A stretch of 64,000 bases of DNA. It comes from VBAS01 sp963773465 (GTDB taxonomy: Bacteria; Bacteroidota; Bacteroidia; Chitinophagales; Chitinophagaceae). Below the pieces are notes generated by a model, which was not told the DNA's origin, searched no databases, and saw nothing but the letters and a program-made list of their open reading frames with translations. The translations under genes were made by a program, and so were the position numbers. Below, in pieces: positions 27,486 through 38,375 of this stretch (its first letter is position 1; each line of letters opens with the position of its first letter). The stretch is taken from assembly GCA_963773465.1 (NCBI GenBank), contig CAVZBF010000001.1, forward strand, positions 1,488,001 through 1,552,000, written 5' to 3'.

Positions 27486-30400
27486 ATGAAACTATTTAAG
27501 AAACTGCTTACCGGCATTCTCTGCTGTGCCCTACCAGCTTTAGTATATAGCCAGGACTTTTCTAACAAAGGAAAGGAGTTCTGGATTTCTTACAGCTACC
27601 ATGTTGGCATGTCAGGAGGTGGCAATCCGGTAATGACCCTTTACATTACTTCCGATGTCAACACAAATTATTCCGTTGAAATATTTGGTATAACAACTCT
27701 TCAATCCGGTACAATTACAGCCGGCCAGGTAGTTACTGCTGTTATACCTACTGCCTATTTTATCAATAATGAAGGATTATTTACAGGACGCACCATCAGA
27801 GTAGTGACCGATAAAAATTCTGTGGTGTATGCATATATTACAAGAAGTGCAGTAAGTGGTGCTACGGTTTGTTTGCCCACACCTGTACTGGGAAAAGAAT
27901 ATTACTCGACTAATTTTACTCAACTTTCGAATGAGCCAAATTCGAATTCATATTTTACGATCATTGCTGTGGAGGATAACACGACTGTTGAAATTACTCC
28001 CGCTGCAAGTACAAAGAATGGCTGGATAGCAGGCACCACTTATACAGTTACCTTAAATAAAGGACAGATCTACCAGGTGCTGGGAACCGTAACAGGTAAT
28101 ACGGGAGTTGACCTTACCGGTTCATTAATTAAGTCTGTTGCTTCGGCAACCAGCGGTTGTAAACGGATCGCTGTTTTTTCGGGTAGCGGCAAAATTTCAA
28201 TCGGCTGCGGCGTTACTGCCGGCACTTCTGATAATTTATACCAGCAATTATATCCTACAGGTTCATGGGGTTTAAAATATCTGACAGTTCCGAGTTATAG
28301 CCGGCCGACAAATTTCTTTCGTATTATAAGAAAGTCCATTACTACCAATGTTTATCTTAATGGCACACTAATACCCAGTGCCTCTTTTATAAATGGAATT
28401 TATTATCAATTTTCAAATAGCATTCCGAACTCTATAACTGCTACAGAACCGATAAGCGTTGCGCAATATTTTACTACCCAGGGATGTTCAGGAAACAACT
28501 CTCCTTATGATCCGGATATGATCATGCTAAACCCTGTTGAGCAAAACATAAACAATGTAACGCTGGTTAGCTCTAACCTTGCAGCCCCAACAAATCAGCA
28601 GCATCATCTGCATGTTATTATGAGAAATGGAGGTACAGGCATTTCATCTTTTAAGTTAGATGGTAATCCGGTTTCTCCGGCATCATGGGTTACGCATCCC
28701 AGTGATGCCACCTACTCGTATCTCTATCTTCCAACTGTTTCGCAAGGATATCATAAGCTTACATGTGATTCAGGATTTAATGCCCTTGCATATGGTTATG
28801 CTGATGCAGAATCTTACGGTTATTCTGCCGGCGCTAATGTGAAAGACCTTTACCAGTTTGTAAGTATAATAAACCAGTTTGCAACTGTAAACTTCCCGGC
28901 CACATGCAGAAATACACCATTTAATTTCCGAATAGTTTTTCCATATCAACCAACCCAAATTCAATGGGTATTTGGTGCAGCGCTTAATGCAATGGGTATT
29001 TCAGATGTAACGATCAACAGTCCTGTTTTTGATTCTACCTGGGTTGTTAATGGGCGAACAGTTTATCGTTATAGTCTCCCGACATCTTATTCAATAAATA
29101 CTATAGGAACCTATCCAATAAGGATCATTGCCAACAATCCCACATCTGATGGATGCAGTGGTGTGCAGGAAATAGATTATGATCTGCAGGTATTCAATCC
29201 ACCAGCCGCTGATTTTAGTTTTACTTCTAATGGTTGCGTTACTGCACCTGTAAACTTCCTTGATCAATCCAACACAGGTGGAAGAGCTGTTATTCAATGG
29301 AACTGGAATTTTGGAGATGCGGGTACTTCTAACATACAAAACCCATCACATACTTATCCGGCGCCGGGTTCATATTTTGCAACACTTTCTGTAATTACCG
29401 ACATTGGCTGTATTTCCGATACGGCTACAAAAAATGTTGTTCTTACCCAATTGCCGCAAGCAAAATTTGGCGCCACTCTTCCCCGTTGCGTTGGTAAAGC
29501 CATTACGTTCACTGATTCATCAACCGTAAGCGGTGGTTCAGTTCTTGCAAAATGGTATTGGGATTTTGGTGATGGTTCTCCGCAGGTAACTGCAACAAGT
29601 AATGCACCACAAGTACATACCTATACTGCTGCCGGCACATATAATGCTACGCTAAAAGTAGAAACCACGTCGGGTTGTCAAAGTTTTGTTTTTACAAAAC
29701 AGATAATGATCTTTTCAAACCCTGTTGCCTCTTTTAACTTAAATGGAAATGTGTGTTTGCCGCAGGGAACCGCCAACTTTGTTAATGCATCAACCATGAG
29801 TGATGGCACAGGACCATTGATAACTTATTTATGGAATTTTGGTGATGCAACAACATCTACTGCAACAAATCCAGTTCACAATTATACAACAGGCGGGCCT
29901 TTTACAGTAACCCTTACGGCTACATCAAACAACGGTTGTATAGATGATACTGTTCGAACAATTTCTACAATTTATGCTCAGCCCGATGCTGCATTTACTG
30001 TTGACAGTGTTGAAAGTTGTTATGGAGGCACATTCAATTTTACTGATCAAAGCACCGCAGCAAACAGCACCGTTACCCAATGGTTCTGGAATTTTGGTGA
30101 TGCTACAACATCAACATTACAAAATCCAACAAAGCAATATGCTGCTCCAGGAACTTATACTGTGAAATTATATATCAACTCTGCAGCGGGTTGCCGGTCT
30201 GATACGGCAACAATGAATGTTACAGTGCTGCAGTTACCAACTGTGAGTTATACCAGTTCAGGACTTGTATGCGAAACACAGCCGGTGCAATTAACTTCTA
30301 CATCGGTTTCAAATGGAGGAAACATTACGCAGTATAACTGGACCATAAATGGAACTCCGACCGGTGGTAATAATTCTGTAATAACTTATACAACCGCAGC

Positions 30401-32570
30401 TCCGGGAAATAATAATATCACTTTATCTGTAACCACTGATAAAGGATGCACAAATCAAACAAGCGGTACATTACTGGTAAATCCCAAACCTGTTGCAAGT
30501 TTTAGTTTACCAAATGTATGTTTGCCTGCAGGCACTGCAAACTTTACAAGCACCTCAACAGTTACAGGAGGCACGATAACGAATTACCTATGGAATTTTG
30601 GTAATTCACAAACTGCAACAACCCAATCTGCAAGTACGACGTATGCCAGTACGGGCCCATTCAATGTTACATTAACTGTTACATCCAGCAATGGATGCAT
30701 AGATGATAGTGTAAGAGTATTGAATACGGTGTATGCACAGCCACAGGCTGCATTTTCTGCACCAGCGGAAGTTTGTCTTGGCGCACCGGTAAACTTTACC
30801 GATCAAAGTAGTGCACAAAACAGTACGGTCACACAGTGGTTGTGGAATTTTGGAGATGCTACTACATCAACATTACAGAATCCTGTTAAAAATTATTCTG
30901 CTGCCGGAAACTACACAGTTACACTAACCATAACTTCTGCCGCTGGTTGCGTTTCTACCATTGCAACAAGAACAGTCACAGTAAATGCATTGCCGACTGC
31001 AAACTTTACTACTTCAGCGCCGGCATGTGTCACAAGAGATATAACGTTTACTGATGCGTCTCTTGCAAATGCAGGCAATCTTGTAAAATGGACATGGAAT
31101 TTTGGCGATGGAAATAATGCAGTAAAGACCAGCCCTGCACCATTTGTTCATAATTATGCAAACGCGGGAACTTACAATGTGACATTGCAGGTAGAAACAA
31201 ATAAAGGTTGTATCAGTACTGTCTTCACCAGGCCCATTACAATTAATATTCTTCCAGACGCCGGCTTTATTGCACCTGAAGTTTGCCTCACAGATCCGGC
31301 TGCGCCATTTATTGATACCAGTAAGATATCTTCAGGAAGCATTGCAGCATGGCAATGGAACTTTGGTGATCCAAATGCAAATGCGGGCAATCCAAATACG
31401 TCAACGCTGCAAAACCCGACACACAGGTACACGGTTGTTGGAAATTATACAGCAACATTGATTATTACTTCCAATAACGGTTGTACCGATACCATTGCGC
31501 ATACTTTTGTTGTAAATGGCTCCATACCGCTTGCAAACTTTACAGTACAGAATGCTAATGCACTTTGCAGTAATAAAGATGTAACTATTGCTGATGCGTC
31601 GACAGTTGATTTCGGAGGCATAGTTAAAACCGAAATTTATTGGGACTGGGCAAACGATCCTACAATTAAAACAACTGACGATTTTCCTTCATCCGGTAAA
31701 CTATATACACATACTTATTCGCAGTTTGGTACACCTGCTACAAAAACATACACGATCAGAATGGTTTCTTACTCGGGTATTAATTGTTTGAATGTTCTTA
31801 CTAAAACAATAACTGTGTTAGCAACACCTGCTTTGCGATTTGACCCGGTGAATGAAATATGTACCAATGCCGCTTCATTCCAGATCACGCAGGCAAGTAT
31901 TACAAATGGATTACCGGGTAACGGAGTATTTTCTGGCCCCGGCGTAAGTTCATCCGGATTATTTGATCCCAATGCTGCCGGAGCAGGTGTACATACGATA
32001 CGTTATACATTTACCGGTGCAAATACTTGCAGCAATTATATTGAACAAACGATAAGGGTTAATCCAACGCCAAATGCAAATGCCGGTCCTGATAAAGTTG
32101 TTTTAGAAGGTGGGGTCGTACAACTTACACCGGCATTGAATGCAGGTTTCCCGGTTACTTATACATGGTCGCCACCAAACGGATTGAATAATCCAAATGC
32201 ACCTGATCCGCTTGCATCACCGGCCGATGATATTACTTATACGATGAAAGTAACTTCTGATAAGGGATGTACTTCAAGCGACCAGGTATTTGTAAGAGTG
32301 TTGAAGAAACCTGCTATACCAAACATCTTTAGTCCAAACGGAGATGGTATACATGATAAATGGGTGATTGGATTTTTGGATACATATCCTGGTTGTACCG
32401 TAGAAGTATTTAATGTCTATGGACAAAGAATATTTTACTCGGTTGGTTATTCTAAGCCGTGGGATGGCACTATTAATGGAAAGCCTGTTCCAGTAGGTAC
32501 TTACTATTATATTGTCGATCCGAAAAACGGACGTAAAAAAGAAGCTGGTTATGTTGATATAATAAGATAA
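27486..32570 (+). CDS. Giant PKD-repeat surface protein with type B T9SS sorting domain
   Basis: A 1694-residue exported protein. After the signal (MKLFKKLLTGILCCALPALVYS) comes an IgGFc-binding-like N-terminal domain (GKEFWISYSYHVGMSGGG, later LYQQLYPTGSWGLKYLTVPS) to about residue 470. Ten PKD-like modules of 80-90 residues follow, most with the WNFGDATTSTLQNP core, then two Ig-like modules (GNGVFSGPGVSSSGLFDP; PNANAGPDKVVLEGG). The end is the gliding-motility-associated C-terminal domain, IPNIFSPNGDGIHDKW to PVGTYYYIVDPKNGRKKEAG, the type B signal for T9SS export. Two bases after it begins a PorP/SprF gene, the usual partner of such proteins. Likely an adhesin or gliding-related surface protein. 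Frame intact. Confidence 0.93.
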   Translation: MKLFKKLLTGILCCALPALVYSQDFSNKGKEFWISYSYHVGMSGGGNPVMTLYITSDVNTNYSVEIFGITTLQSGTITAGQVVTAVIPTAYFINNEGLFTGRTIRVVTDKNSVVYAYITRSAVSGATVCLPTPVLGKEYYSTNFTQLSNEPNSNSYFTIIAVEDNTTVEITPAASTKNGWIAGTTYTVTLNKGQIYQVLGTVTGNTGVDLTGSLIKSVASATSGCKRIAVFSGSGKISIGCGVTAGTSDNLYQQLYPTGSWGLKYLTVPSYSRPTNFFRIIRKSITTNVYLNGTLIPSASFINGIYYQFSNSIPNSITATEPISVAQYFTTQGCSGNNSPYDPDMIMLNPVEQNINNVTLVSSNLAAPTNQQHHLHVIMRNGGTGISSFKLDGNPVSPASWVTHPSDATYSYLYLPTVSQGYHKLTCDSGFNALAYGYADAESYGYSAGANVKDLYQFVSIINQFATVNFPATCRNTPFNFRIVFPYQPTQIQWVFGAALNAMGISDVTINSPVFDSTWVVNGRTVYRYSLPTSYSINTIGTYPIRIIANNPTSDGCSGVQEIDYDLQVFNPPAADFSFTSNGCVTAPVNFLDQSNTGGRAVIQWNWNFGDAGTSNIQNPSHTYPAPGSYFATLSVITDIGCISDTATKNVVLTQLPQAKFGATLPRCVGKAITFTDSSTVSGGSVLAKWYWDFGDGSPQVTATSNAPQVHTYTAAGTYNATLKVETTSGCQSFVFTKQIMIFSNPVASFNLNGNVCLPQGTANFVNASTMSDGTGPLITYLWNFGDATTSTATNPVHNYTTGGPFTVTLTATSNNGCIDDTVRTISTIYAQPDAAFTVDSVESCYGGTFNFTDQSTAANSTVTQWFWNFGDATTSTLQNPTKQYAAPGTYTVKLYINSAAGCRSDTATMNVTVLQLPTVSYTSSGLVCETQPVQLTSTSVSNGGNITQYNWTINGTPTGGNNSVITYTTAAPGNNNITLSVTTDKGCTNQTSGTLLVNPKPVASFSLPNVCLPAGTANFTSTSTVTGGTITNYLWNFGNSQTATTQSASTTYASTGPFNVTLTVTSSNGCIDDSVRVLNTVYAQPQAAFSAPAEVCLGAPVNFTDQSSAQNSTVTQWLWNFGDATTSTLQNPVKNYSAAGNYTVTLTITSAAGCVSTIATRTVTVNALPTANFTTSAPACVTRDITFTDASLANAGNLVKWTWNFGDGNNAVKTSPAPFVHNYANAGTYNVTLQVETNKGCISTVFTRPITINILPDAGFIAPEVCLTDPAAPFIDTSKISSGSIAAWQWNFGDPNANAGNPNTSTLQNPTHRYTVVGNYTATLIITSNNGCTDTIAHTFVVNGSIPLANFTVQNANALCSNKDVTIADASTVDFGGIVKTEIYWDWANDPTIKTTDDFPSSGKLYTHTYSQFGTPATKTYTIRMVSYSGINCLNVLTKTITVLATPALRFDPVNEICTNAASFQITQASITNGLPGNGVFSGPGVSSSGLFDPNAAGAGVHTIRYTFTGANTCSNYIEQTIRVNPTPNANAGPDKVVLEGGVVQLTPALNAGFPVTYTWSPPNGLNNPNAPDPLASPADDITYTMKVTSDKGCTSSDQVFVRVLKKPAIPNIFSPNGDGIHDKWVIGFLDTYPGCTVEVFNVYGQRIFYSVGYSKPWDGTINGKPVPVGTYYYIVDPKNGRKKEAGYVDIIR

Positions 32571-32572
32571 CT

Positions 32573-33610
32573 ATGAAAAGATATTTGATAACCATATTAG
32601 CGTTTCTGATCGGGTGTACTGCAAGTGCACAATTGAGATTGTACTATACGCAGTATGTGCTTAATCAATACCTGGTCAACCCTGCAATTTCCGGGATTGA
32701 GAATTATATCGATGTAAAATTGAGCGCAAGGGATCAATGGACAGGATTAAACGGAGCACCCAGGGCGGCATATCTTACTATTCATGCACCGATTGGAAAA
32801 AAAGATTATAGAACTTCGGCCACATCATATTCTATTCCGGGAGAGAACCCACGGGGAAAATATTATTGGGAGAATTATACTGCAGCAGAACCACATCATG
32901 GAATTGGATTAACTGTGCATAATTATAAATCCGGAAGTTTTAACAGGCTTACGGCTGCTGCAACATATGCGTATCATATTGGCTTAAACGCAACCACAAA
33001 TCTTTCTGCAGGCTTTGGAGCAGGCATTACAAAAGTTGGAATTGACAAGACCAATCATGACTTTGATGGTAATGGTGATCCAATTGATCCTGCAACGGGA
33101 TCTGCAATCAGCGGCGAGTTATTTAAAACGAGACCTGACTTGTCCGCCGGTTTATATCTTTATTCAAGAGATTATTTTATCGGGCTGTCCGCCCAGCAGA
33201 TCATTCCTCAAAAACTTATGTTTGCAGATGATGCGACTTTTACAACCACCGGAAAATTAATTCCGCATGTTTTTTTAAATGCCGGTTACCGGTTTCTGCT
33301 TACCGATGATATCAATGCTATTCCATCATTAATGGTGAAGTATATAAATGGTTCTTCAAAGAATAATATTCAACCGGAATTAAATTTAAAGATGCAATAC
33401 CGTGATCTTTTTTGGGTAGGAGGCAGCTATCGTTACCAGGATGGTTATGCCGCGATGCTTGGATTGAATGTTGGAAATACTTTTAATGTTGGTTATGCAT
33501 ATGATTTTACTACAACAAATTTAAATACCGTGAGCCGCGGCACGCATGAATTAATGATCGGGTTTCTGTTGGGAAATAAATATAGCGAAGCCTGCCCAAG
33601 ATGTTGGTAG
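32573..33610 (+). CDS. PorP/SprF family type IX secretion membrane protein
   Basis: A 345-residue outer-membrane protein with signal (MKRYLITILAFLIGCTASA) and the family start QLRLYYTQYVLNQYLVNPA-ISG, where TQYVLN-YLVNPA is the PorP/SprF hallmark. The remainder is a barrel with GIGLTVHNYKSGSFNRL, FGAGITKVGI and NVGYAYDFTTTNLNTVS, and ends ELMIGFLLGNK. SprF of Flavobacterium is needed for surface delivery of the adjacent SprB; by analogy this protein serves the giant PKD protein. A Cys pair (ACPRCW) ends the protein. Confidence 0.93.
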   Translation: MKRYLITILAFLIGCTASAQLRLYYTQYVLNQYLVNPAISGIENYIDVKLSARDQWTGLNGAPRAAYLTIHAPIGKKDYRTSATSYSIPGENPRGKYYWENYTAAEPHHGIGLTVHNYKSGSFNRLTAAATYAYHIGLNATTNLSAGFGAGITKVGIDKTNHDFDGNGDPIDPATGSAISGELFKTRPDLSAGLYLYSRDYFIGLSAQQIIPQKLMFADDATFTTTGKLIPHVFLNAGYRFLLTDDINAIPSLMVKYINGSSKNNIQPELNLKMQYRDLFWVGGSYRYQDGYAAMLGLNVGNTFNVGYAYDFTTTNLNTVSRGTHELMIGFLLGNKYSEACPRCW

Positions 33611-33613
33611 GAT

Positions 33614-35269
33614 TTATAATCGCACGATCTTCTTAACTTTTGCGGCTTTCACGCATTCTAATTGTTCCCTGGCTTTTTGTTGATTGTCCCGCACAACTTG
33701 TAAGGTAATATCTGTATCAGGGATACCATTAACATTGTTTTCTTTCAGCGAGTTTTCTACATTGATAAGTGCTTTCAAATTGAAATTGAGCTGATGCTGA
33801 AGACTGTCAAGCTTTATTTGTGTAAGCGAATTATTGATCTTGTCATTGACATTCTCCCAGTTTATCTGCGAATAGGAGAGACGTAATTGATCTTCGAGCT
33901 TATTCCAGTTCACTTTATCCACTTCATATATATACTCCGATTTCAATTTTGTTTTTTCGGCAGAATTAAAGACCTCGGCATAGTTCTTTTCAACCGCTTT
34001 CCATTCGTTTTCCTGTAAAATTCTCTTGGTGGCACCTACGGCCTCTTTCACTTTTGATTCTTCCTCAGGTTCAAGCTCAGGAATTATTGGCGTTGTAAAA
34101 CCAACATTCATAAATCCGGGGGCAATGAATTCAGAATTACTTTCAACAAAATCATCCTGCAGGGGATTCGCTATCGAATTCTTCTTTTTTACAAGTTTTA
34201 CCTGGGATAATTTCACTGCAAGGTCATTAACAGGAACATTTTTGCCATTTAAAAAATAATACGGGCTCAATTCACTTGACAGTGAATAAAAAGTTTCCCT
34301 GGGCTTTTGTTCTTCGGTTGAAACAAAAAAATGAAGTAATGTAATGCCTAACATAGTCAGAAATGCAATTGAAAGTTGCCTGACAGGATTCCAACCTTTA
34401 TTTCTCATGCCCAGTATCGATTCAATGCGATGGAGAAGGTCATGATTCTTTCCTGCAGCGGCCATTACCATTTGCCTGTGTTTGTTTTGTTCTAATCTTA
34501 GCAAAGCAGAAGCATATTCGCCGGGCTTGTATTGAAACTGCAAAACCATTTCATCACAGCTATGCTCTCTTTCTTTTTCAATATTTTTTACCAACAGCTT
34601 TACAAATGGATTAAAATATAAAATCGTTTTGATAAAGCTGAGTATAAGATTTAAGAAGTAATCATACCTGTATATATGACTCAATTCATGAAGGATCACA
34701 GCTTCCAACTGGTGCGGTGTCAAATTATTTATTGCGGCAACAGGGATAAGGATAATTGGTTTTAAATACCCAATAGTTACAGGAGAGGTCACCCACTCTG
34801 ACAGCCAGATCTTCACTTCTCTTGCGATACCCATAGCAGCGGCAGTTCTTTTAACATACAGTCTCCATGCTACATCCATTTTTTTGATGCCGCTGTTACG
34901 TATCACCTGCACATACCTGTAATTGCGGACGAACTGCCATACTGGTGCTATTAATATTATAAGATAGGCAGCTGACGCGTATGGTAAAATCTTATTTGCA
35001 AAATAATTCCAACCATTATCATCAATAATCCCGGAATTATAGAAAGAAGTTATTGAATTACTTTCTGAAACCAATGAAGTAACAAATGTGTAAATAAACC
35101 ATGCAAAACCTGAGAATGTAAATAATAATGCTAATGAAGTTTTATGCGCTGCCCTTATCTTATGAAAGAAAACAGTGATGAACTGGTAAATGGCCCAGAG
35201 CAATGCCATTTGCCAAAGGCTATTGATCAGTGACCAACCTAATGATTGCAGAAAGTCTACCTGGTTCAT
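33614..35269 (-). CDS. BlaR1/MecR1-type M56 family membrane peptidase
   Basis: A 551-residue protein with several membrane helices in the first 320 residues. The zinc peptidase site is VILHELSHIYRYDYFLN near residue 189 (HExxH), followed by YFNPFVKLLVKNIEKEREHSCDE whose Glu is the third ligand. The C-terminal 230 residues are not a penicillin-binding sensor domain; they are helical, with repeated NWENVNDKINNSLTQIK-like segments, and sense something unknown. It lies 12 bp after a BlaI-type repressor on the same strand. In such pairs the peptidase inactivates the repressor on a signal. Confidence 0.9.
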   Translation of the reverse strand: MNQVDFLQSLGWSLINSLWQMALLWAIYQFITVFFHKIRAAHKTSLALLFTFSGFAWFIYTFVTSLVSESNSITSFYNSGIIDDNGWNYFANKILPYASAAYLIILIAPVWQFVRNYRYVQVIRNSGIKKMDVAWRLYVKRTAAAMGIAREVKIWLSEWVTSPVTIGYLKPIILIPVAAINNLTPHQLEAVILHELSHIYRYDYFLNLILSFIKTILYFNPFVKLLVKNIEKEREHSCDEMVLQFQYKPGEYASALLRLEQNKHRQMVMAAAGKNHDLLHRIESILGMRNKGWNPVRQLSIAFLTMLGITLLHFFVSTEEQKPRETFYSLSSELSPYYFLNGKNVPVNDLAVKLSQVKLVKKKNSIANPLQDDFVESNSEFIAPGFMNVGFTTPIIPELEPEEESKVKEAVGATKRILQENEWKAVEKNYAEVFNSAEKTKLKSEYIYEVDKVNWNKLEDQLRLSYSQINWENVNDKINNSLTQIKLDSLQHQLNFNLKALINVENSLKENNVNGIPDTDITLQVVRDNQQKAREQLECVKAAKVKKIVRL

Positions 35270-35281
35270 TAAACTAAATGC

Positions 35282-35665
35282 TTATTTGCTTTTTAAGCTA
35301 TTAATCATTTCCTGTATCTTCTCCAATTCTTCTTCACTTGCCTTATGTTCTCCCAATGCCTGTATCACAAGCTGGGTAGGGGAGCCCCCAAAAAGTGAAT
35401 CGATCATTTTACCCAACAAATGTTTTTGGGTTTTTTCTTTGCTCACAGCTGCCTGGTAAATATGGGTACGCATGCTGTCATCTCTTTTCACTAATCCTTT
35501 TTCATGCATTATCTGCATCAGCTTAAGAGTGGTTGTATAACCCGCATCTTTTAATGCAGCTAATTCTTCATGCACTTCACGTACAGTGGCAAGACCTTTT
35601 TTCCATAGAACTTGTAAGATCTCGAGTTCGCTTTCAGTGGGTTTAATATAACGGGTAGTAGCCAT
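35282..35665 (-). CDS. BlaI/MecI family transcriptional repressor
   Basis: A 127-residue winged-helix repressor. The start MATTRYIKPTESELEILQVL and the recognition region VREVHEELAALKDAGYTTTL match the BlaI/MecI family, and GLVKRDDSMRTHIYQAAVSK is the wing and cleavage-side segment. It is first in a two-gene unit with the M56 peptidase and is likely autoregulated through the palindrome upstream at 35691-35710. The regulon is not evident; no beta-lactamase is nearby. Confidence 0.92.
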   Translation of the reverse strand: MATTRYIKPTESELEILQVLWKKGLATVREVHEELAALKDAGYTTTLKLMQIMHEKGLVKRDDSMRTHIYQAAVSKEKTQKHLLGKMIDSLFGGSPTQLVIQALGEHKASEEELEKIQEMINSLKSK

Positions 35666-35690
35666 ATTTTTTTCTTTTATGCCCCGAATA

Positions 35691-35710
35691 TACGATTTAA
35701 TTCGTACGAA
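35691..35710. promoter_or_regulatory. Candidate BlaI operator
   Basis: TACGA-TTTAAT-TCGTA followed by the perfect palindrome TTCGTACGAA (35701-35710), 26-45 bp before the blaI-like start. The position and symmetry suit a dimeric repressor. Assignment is inference. Confidence 0.45.
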
Positions 35711-35870
35711 CTAAATTTCTTTGCTCAATTTAATTTTTTTTAACATGGATTAACATTAAGACGGATGAACGGTTAAAAGGTTACGATGAATGCCCGATCG
35801 CTATTATAAAAACTAAGTCCCACTGTAGAAACAGCAGGACTTAAGTAATGGTTCTGATTAGACTCTTTAA

Positions 35871-38101
35871 TTATTTGTACTGAACCGTGTTTACAGAGTT
35901 AGTTTTAATTGCGACTGCTACAGGTTTAATTTCTTTTTTATCAATTGTTGCTTCATCATTCTTTGCATTACTTATTTGCGCAAGGGTAGGGGCAATGACC
36001 AAAGATACAATAGACATCAATTTAATCAAAATATTCATTGAAGGTCCGGAAGTATCTTTAAAAGGATCACCAACTGTATCACCGGTTACAGATGCTTTAT
36101 GTGGTTCAGATTTCTTATAATACATTTCACCGTTTATCTCCACACCTTTTTCAAAAGATTTTTTTGCATTATCCCAGGCACCACCTGCATTATTCTGAAA
36201 CATTCCCATCAATACACCACTAACTGTTGCGCCTGCAAGAAACCCACCCAATGCTTCAGGGCCCAAGAATAAAACCAATGATCAATGGAGAGATAATGGC
36301 AATGGCGCCGGGCAACATCATTTTCTTAATAGATGCATCAGTAGAGATGGCAACACATTTATCATATTCAGGTTTACCTGTTCCTTCCATAATACCGGGA
36401 ATGGTTTTGAACTGTCTGCGTACTTCTTCTACCATTGCCATGGCAGCTTGTCCAACTGCACGGATAGCGAGTGAAGAAAAAATAAATGGTATCATGCCTC
36501 CGACAAATAAGCAGGCAAGAACATTTGCTTTATAAATATCAATACCGCTGATATTCCGGCAGACACCAACAAATGCTGCAAACAATGCAAGTGCAGTTAA
36601 AGCAGCAGAAGCAATGGCAAAACCTTTTCCGGTTGCTGCAGTAGTATTACCAACTGCATCGAGTACATCTGTTTTTTCACGAACTTCTTTTGGCAGTTCA
36701 CTCATTTCAGCAATACCACCGGCATTATCAGCAATAGGACCAAAAGCATCAATAGCTAATTGCATGGCAGTAGTTGCCATCATACCTGCGGCAGCAATGG
36801 CTACACCATACAAACCTGCACATTCATAAGAACCCCAGATACCGGCCAGCTAAAACAAGAATAGGAAAGAAAGTTGACTTTCCATACCAACGGCAAGACC
36901 ACCAATAACATTTGTAGCATGACCGGTTGATGATTGACGGACAATAGTCATTACACAGGGCGTTTACCCATGGCAGTATAATATTCAGTAATAATGCTCA
37001 TCAATGTACCAACTGCCAAGTCCAACTACAATAGCACCCAATACATCCCATTTTTGTAAACTCATGTCCGCGAAGTACCATTGGTTCAGGCAATATCCAA
37101 TAAACAAGACCTGCAGAAGCAATTGCAGTAAAACAATAGAACCCCAGTTACCCATGTTCAACGCTTTTTGAACACTGCTTGTATTAATACCGGCTGAATC
37201 ACTTATACGAACAAACCATGTTCCTGCAATTGAAAATAAAATTCCCATACCTGCAATCAGCATTGGCAAAAAATAGGAGACATACCTCCCAAACCATCAT
37301 CACCGCTACCGTATAATTGTTTCCTGTCCCAAAACCATGGTTGCAAGAACAGTGGCAACATAAGAACCAAAAAGATCGGCACCCATACCTGCAACATCAC
37401 CTACATTATCACCAACATTATCTGCAATGGTAGCAGGGTTACGCGGATCATCTTCAGGAATTCCGGCTTCTACTTTACCAACCAGGTCAGCACCAACATC
37501 GGCAGCTTTTGTATAAATACCACCACCAACACGGGCAAACAATGCAATTGATTCTGCACCCAAGTGAAAATCCGGTAAGAATTTCAATAGTTCTTACCAT
37601 TTCTTCACGCATTCACAGGAGCATCAGGAGCAAAATACATTTTTAAAATAATAAACAATCCACCCAAACCCAATACAGCAAAACCGGCAACACCCAGACC
37701 CATTACAGAACCACCGGTAAAAGAAACAGTCAATGCTTTGCTAAACTTGTACGGGCAGCCTGTGCAGTACGAACATTTGCTTTGGTTGCAACTTTCATCC
37801 CTATATAACCGGCAATAGCACTGAAAACAGCACCAACAACAAATGCAACGGCAATGCACCAATGGCTGTGTGGATTGCGTAGTCCCATAAAGCCCAGCAG
37901 AATGCCAACGATCACAACAAAATATCCAAGGATTTTCCATTCAGCTTTCAAAAAAGCCATAGCACCTTCAGCAATGTAATTGCTGATCTCTTTCATCCGT
38001 TCGTTGCCGGCATCCTGTTTTGAAACCCAATTGAATTTTAAAAAAGTGTACAATAAACCGATCAATCCCATCACCGGAACCAGATAAATCAATTTGTCCA
38101 T
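35871..38101 (-). CDS. hppA: Membrane-bound ion-translocating pyrophosphatase, frame broken
   Basis: This pump splits pyrophosphate and moves H+ (or Na+) across the inner membrane. The pieces read in order from the N-terminus: MDKLIYLVPVMGLIGLLYT, then ARVGGGIYTKAADVGADLVG with DDPRNPATIADNVGDNVGD (catalytic loops), then GNTTAATGKGFAIASAALT, and the C-terminal GGAWDNAKKSFEKG with TGDTVGDPFKDTSGP. All family landmarks are there, but at least five frame changes (around 37740, 37595, 37280, 36960-36840, 36265) split the gene. The Ala in GNTTAATGKG points to the K+-dependent class, where K+-independent enzymes carry Lys. As everything is collinear I favour sequence error over decay. About 740 codons, near the usual length. 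Confidence 0.9.
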
Positions 38102-38211
38102 AAGTGTTGATTCTTAAACAGTTTAATACTCCATAGTCAAATATAGAGGTCGGCAAAGATAGGGGAGAAAGAGGAATTCCGGATTTGAGATTTAATGTTA
38201 TATAAAGCATT

Positions 38212-38366
38212 TTATCTTAAACTTTCCATTAGGGTTGGAGCATGTCCATTTGGTTTAAATACGGTGCCGTTAAATCTCACTGTCAGCATTCTTGTGTGAT
38301 GAATATAACTTTCAATCGTAAATGAAAATGGAAAATCTGTCGGGGTTACAAAAGGATCGATCCTGT
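38212..38366 (-). other. Short open stretch, possible gene remnant
   Basis: Between hppA and the cyclase gene, the minus strand has about 50 open codons with protein-like composition (NRIDPFVTPTDFPFSF and RFNGTVFKPNGHAPTL) but no proper start. It may be the tail of a lost gene. Nothing else is seen in 38102-38375. Confidence 0.25.
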
Positions 38367-38375
38367 TTGCAGTTC

